From contig CM072801.1 of assembly GCA_037013495.1 (NCBI GenBank), forward strand, positions 75,377,816 through 75,441,815: a stretch of DNA of 64,000 bases. The letters run 5' to 3'. Shown piece by piece: positions 62,501 through 64,000 of this stretch. The position numbers and the translations under genes are program-made. How positions within the stretch are numbered: position 1 is the stretch's first letter; each line of letters opens with the position of its first letter. This DNA comes from Hippophae tibetana (taxonomy: Eukaryota; Streptophyta; Magnoliopsida; Rosales; Elaeagnaceae). Under the pieces are notes generated by a model that did no database searches, was not told the origin of the DNA, and was given only the letters and a program-made list of their open reading frames with translations.

Positions 62501-64000
62501 GAAAAATTCATTGAGATTTTCATGGACGATTTCTCTGTCTTTGGGAACTCATTTGATGATTGCTTACATAAATTGACTTTGGTTTTAGAAAGATGCATTG
62601 AATGCAATCTAACCCTTAGTTGGGAGAAAAGTCATTTTATGGTTCAAAAAGGGATAGTTTTAGGACATATAATTTCAAACAAGGGTATTGAAGTTGATAA
62701 GGCAAAAGTTGAATTGATATCCAAACTACCTCCCCCTACATCTGTGAAGGGGATAAGAAGCTTCTTGGGACATGCAGGATTCTACAGACGATTTATTAAA
62801 GATTTCTCTAAAATAAGTCGTCCATTATGTAACTTGCTATCCAAAGATGCTGATTTTGATTTCAACAATGACTGTCTTACTTCCTTTAATACCTTGAAAG
62901 ATAAACTCACATCTACCCCTGTTATAATGGCACCAAACTGGTCTTTACCCTTTGAAATAATGTGTGACGCTTCTGATTATGCAATAGGAGCAGTCCTGGG
63001 ACAAAGAGTGGATAAGCGTTTACATGTCATCTACTATGCTAGCAAAACACTCAATGATGCCCAGATGAATTACACCACCACTGAAAAGGAATTCTTGGCT
63101 ATAGTATTCTCTTTAGACAAATTTCGGTCTTATTTAGTAGGATCTAAAGTGATTGTGCATTCTGATCATGCTGCTTTAAGATACCTATTAAGTAAACCAA
63201 ATGCCAAGCCAAGATTAATCAGGTGGGTCTTACTCTTACAAGAATTTGACCTAGAAATCAAGGATAAGAAAGGCAGTGAAAACTTAGTAGCTGACCATTT
63301 GTCTAGGTTGATTTCTGACTTTAATTCTCTTAAAGATGAGAGTAATGATGATATAGTTGAAACCTTTCCTGATGAACAGTTATTTTTCATAGGTCCGAAC
63401 CCATGGTACGCTGATATTGTAAATTATCTTGCCACTGGTGTTTTGCGACCTAACACTTCATATCAGGAGAAGAAAAGGTTTTTTAAAACTATTAAGGACT
63501 ATTTCTGGGATGACCCTTATTTATACAAGATTGGTCAAGATCAAGTCATCCGGAGATGTGTACCTGAAGAAGAACATAAGAGCATTCTGACTTTTTGTCA
63601 TGAACTTCATTGTGGGGGTCATTTTGGAGGAGAAAAGACAGCCCGTAAGATATTACAGTCTGGATTCTTTTGGCCCACTCTTTTTAAAGATGCTCATATG
63701 TTTTGTGCACAATGTGATAGATGTCAAAGAACAGGAAACATAAGCAAAAGAGATGAAATGCCTTTGACATCTAATTTAGTTGTTGAACTCTTTGACGTAT
63801 GGGGGATTGACTTTATGGGTCCTTTTCCCCCATCTAATAGTTTTCAATACATTTTGGTTGCTGTGGATTATGTGTCCAAGTGGGTAGAAGCTATACCCAC
63901 CAAAACCAATGATGCTAATGTTGTTGTGAAATTCTTGAAAGATTTCATATTCAGTAGGTTCGGAACGCCTAGAGCTATAATAAGTGATGGAGGTAGCCAT
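59519..64000 (+). CDS. gag-pol: Gag-Pol polyprotein of the Athila-type element (gag, PR, RT, RNase H, IN), cut by the window end
   Basis: One frame of 1494 codons is open from the ATG at 59519 to the window end. In order: gag (residues about 11-250) with a CX2CX4HX4C zinc knuckle at 255-268; aspartic protease with DLGAS at 556-560; reverse transcriptase from about residue 840 with FLDGLSGY (Asp 939) and the catalytic FMDD box (Asp 1003-1004); RNase H with [14 protein letters not shown] (Asp 1150), [11 protein letters not shown] and SDHAALRYL; integrase with the HHCC zinc domain starting near His 1361, then WGIDFMGP (Asp 1431) and ISDGG (Asp 1490). The final catalytic Glu falls past the window. 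A single gag-pol frame with this domain order is normal for Ty3/gypsy. The C-terminal gag segment ([14 protein letters not shown]) also matches the first gag, so the whole gag is duplicated. Confidence 0.95.
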   Translation, partial: MGDAEDRRKKMKEYTMPIIGNVTSGIQLQEAARNYELKKIHYSLLPSFYGIPNEDPLNFIREFYAIVQTFPLHAINEDQLRMRCFPYTLKDKAWSWFITLQSGSLKTWEAVYEIFMGRFYSHQKTVDLRKKIATFSQMYEEPFHEAWERFKLLFIQCQNHSFPLQLQNQFFYDGLTLQSQYMVDNAAGGAVREKTAEETYNLYELLGSNSQQRGGRRKAKVNEVGSDNEITLQLAELTKQVKFLTSHQISNQEVCEVCCSIGHGTHNCSNTCDSSVDAIEEVQSFQRYHPNTYNHPAYTQYPTLRSDNNHPYPPSQSFKPTLEDSLNAFIQVSRDNQLMTNQRLNTMEASVKRIESKVGQLAEQMQKKEPGKLPSQPEQAKDVRTLRSGKVVNTSLPEISNNLPCSSGNKEGDTLISQKGEISVKLNKPSEKLIGGSSDTPKIQKTTEPHQIQVPFPHRLKESKQDKQFNDLFNMLSKVNINLPLLEVIMNVPSYAKFFKELNTKKRRYELNERVVVSEISSAVLQHKLPPKLKDPGSFIINITMGDRKVAKAMLDLGASINLMPYSIFLQLNLGDLKPTTMSLQLADRSLKYPEGIVEDVLVQVDKLIIPVDFVVLDMQENPALDREHTILLGRPFMATTKTIIDVQDGNLTMTVLGETVHFKVFDSSPFPSISAIDEIFDVDPLDNLVQNTFFRTRIEDKLETVLTLEKVEEDLDEEINGYLKQLDNNEVMTKSSTLLNLPSSSSIKEANPPELELKDLPEHLKYVFLGEGETYPVIISSTLTKPQEKELIKVLKQFKKSIGWSIGDIRGISPTMCMHKINLEDGAKPVREAQRRLNPNMQEVVKKEILKLLEEGIIYPIADSKWVSPVHVVPKKSGITVVKNDKSELVPTRIITGWRMCIDFRKLNLYTKKDHFPLPFIDQMLERLAGHEFYCFLDGLSGYYQVPIAPEDQEKTTFTCPFGTFAFRRMPFGLCNAPATFQRCMISIFSDMVEKFIEIFMDDFSVFGNSFDDCLHKLTLVLERCIECNLTLSWEKSHFMVQKGIVLGHIISNKGIEVDKAKVELISKLPPPTSVKGIRSFLGHAGFYRRFIKDFSKISRPLCNLLSKDADFDFNNDCLTSFNTLKDKLTSTPVIMAPNWSLPFEIMCDASDYAIGAVLGQRVDKRLHVIYYASKTLNDAQMNYTTTEKEFLAIVFSLDKFRSYLVGSKVIVHSDHAALRYLLSKPNAKPRLIRWVLLLQEFDLEIKDKKGSENLVADHLSRLISDFNSLKDESNDDIVETFPDEQLFFIGPNPWYADIVNYLATGVLRPNTSYQEKKRFFKTIKDYFWDDPYLYKIGQDQVIRRCVPEEEHKSILTFCHELHCGGHFGGEKTARKILQSGFFWPTLFKDAHMFCAQCDRCQRTGNISKRDEMPLTSNLVVELFDVWGIDFMGPFPPSNSFQYILVAVDYVSKWVEAIPTKTNDANVVVKFLKDFIFSRFGTPRAIISDGGSH

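Larger units (their letters stand above)
54967..64000 (+). mobile_element. Athila-type Ty3/gypsy LTR retrotransposon, 5' part, inserted in the satellite
   Basis: In order: 5' LTR (54967-56991), tRNA-Asp primer-binding site, AT-rich leader, first gag ORF, spacer, and second gag fused to protease, reverse transcriptase, RNase H and integrase. The Athila lineage is supported by the tRNA-Asp primer, the long LTR, the protease motif [10 protein letters not shown], the RT motif FMDDFSVFG and the integrase stretch [10 protein letters not shown]. The element looks whole in the visible 9 kb and no break was noted in the pol frame. The end of integrase, any env-like region and the 3' LTR lie beyond 64000. 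LTR divergence cannot be measured here, but the open frames suggest a fairly young insertion. Confidence 0.93.

Noticed and set aside
58588-63390. Short minus-strand frames antisense to gag and pol, and a 106-codon plus-strand frame overlapping the first gag.
   Set aside because: They lie opposite or out of frame with clearly conserved gag, RT and integrase coding sequence, so they are shadows.

Overview
This is plant nuclear DNA with two parts: a satellite array of about 55 kb (1-54966) and the 5' part of an LTR retrotransposon inserted into it (54967 to the window end). No host protein gene, tRNA, rRNA or CRISPR array was found. The plant assignment rests on the retrotransposon, whose integrase, reverse transcriptase and tRNA-Asp primer site are of the plant Ty3/gypsy Athila type. 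The species cannot be named from the sequence.

The array is head-to-tail, AT-rich and about 651 bp per monomer. I count 84 units: 82 complete ones, one 128-bp remnant (13246-13373) and a last one cut by the insertion. Two sequence classes alternate irregularly. Class A reads CAAGGATGTGAGAC after the start motif; class B reads CCAGACTATAATACC at the same place. Neighbouring blocks have different higher-order organisation: B-B' dimers of 1304 bp (1-5213), 775-bp units with an internal 124-bp duplication (5214-8313 and scattered to 14148), A-B dimers of 1304-1305 bp (14800-17408), a 1296-bp tandem duplication (19935-22526), a recurring 5-mer of about 3254 bp with expanded relatives (22604-46678), three 1956-bp trimers (46679-52546), and a more divergent segment (52547-54966).

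The retroelement starts with a 2025-bp LTR with TGATGA...TCATCA ends. The LTR carries a GC-rich patch, ten ACTGTTCAT-type boxes in strict 17/19-bp alternation, a bZIP-type palindrome, a TATA box and short hairpins. It is followed by a tRNA-Asp primer-binding site, an AT-rich leader with two homologous hairpins whose stems covary, a stand-alone gag ORF (57841-59178), a 340-bp spacer, and a second gag fused to protease, reverse transcriptase, RNase H and integrase (59519 to the window end). The element looks whole as far as it is visible; the rest of integrase and the 3' LTR lie outside.

No new defence or metabolic system is present. The points most worth following up are the patchwork higher-order structure, the tandem full-length gag duplication (144 of 202 residues identical in a hand alignment), and the covarying twin hairpins in the leader. 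All alignments were done by eye.
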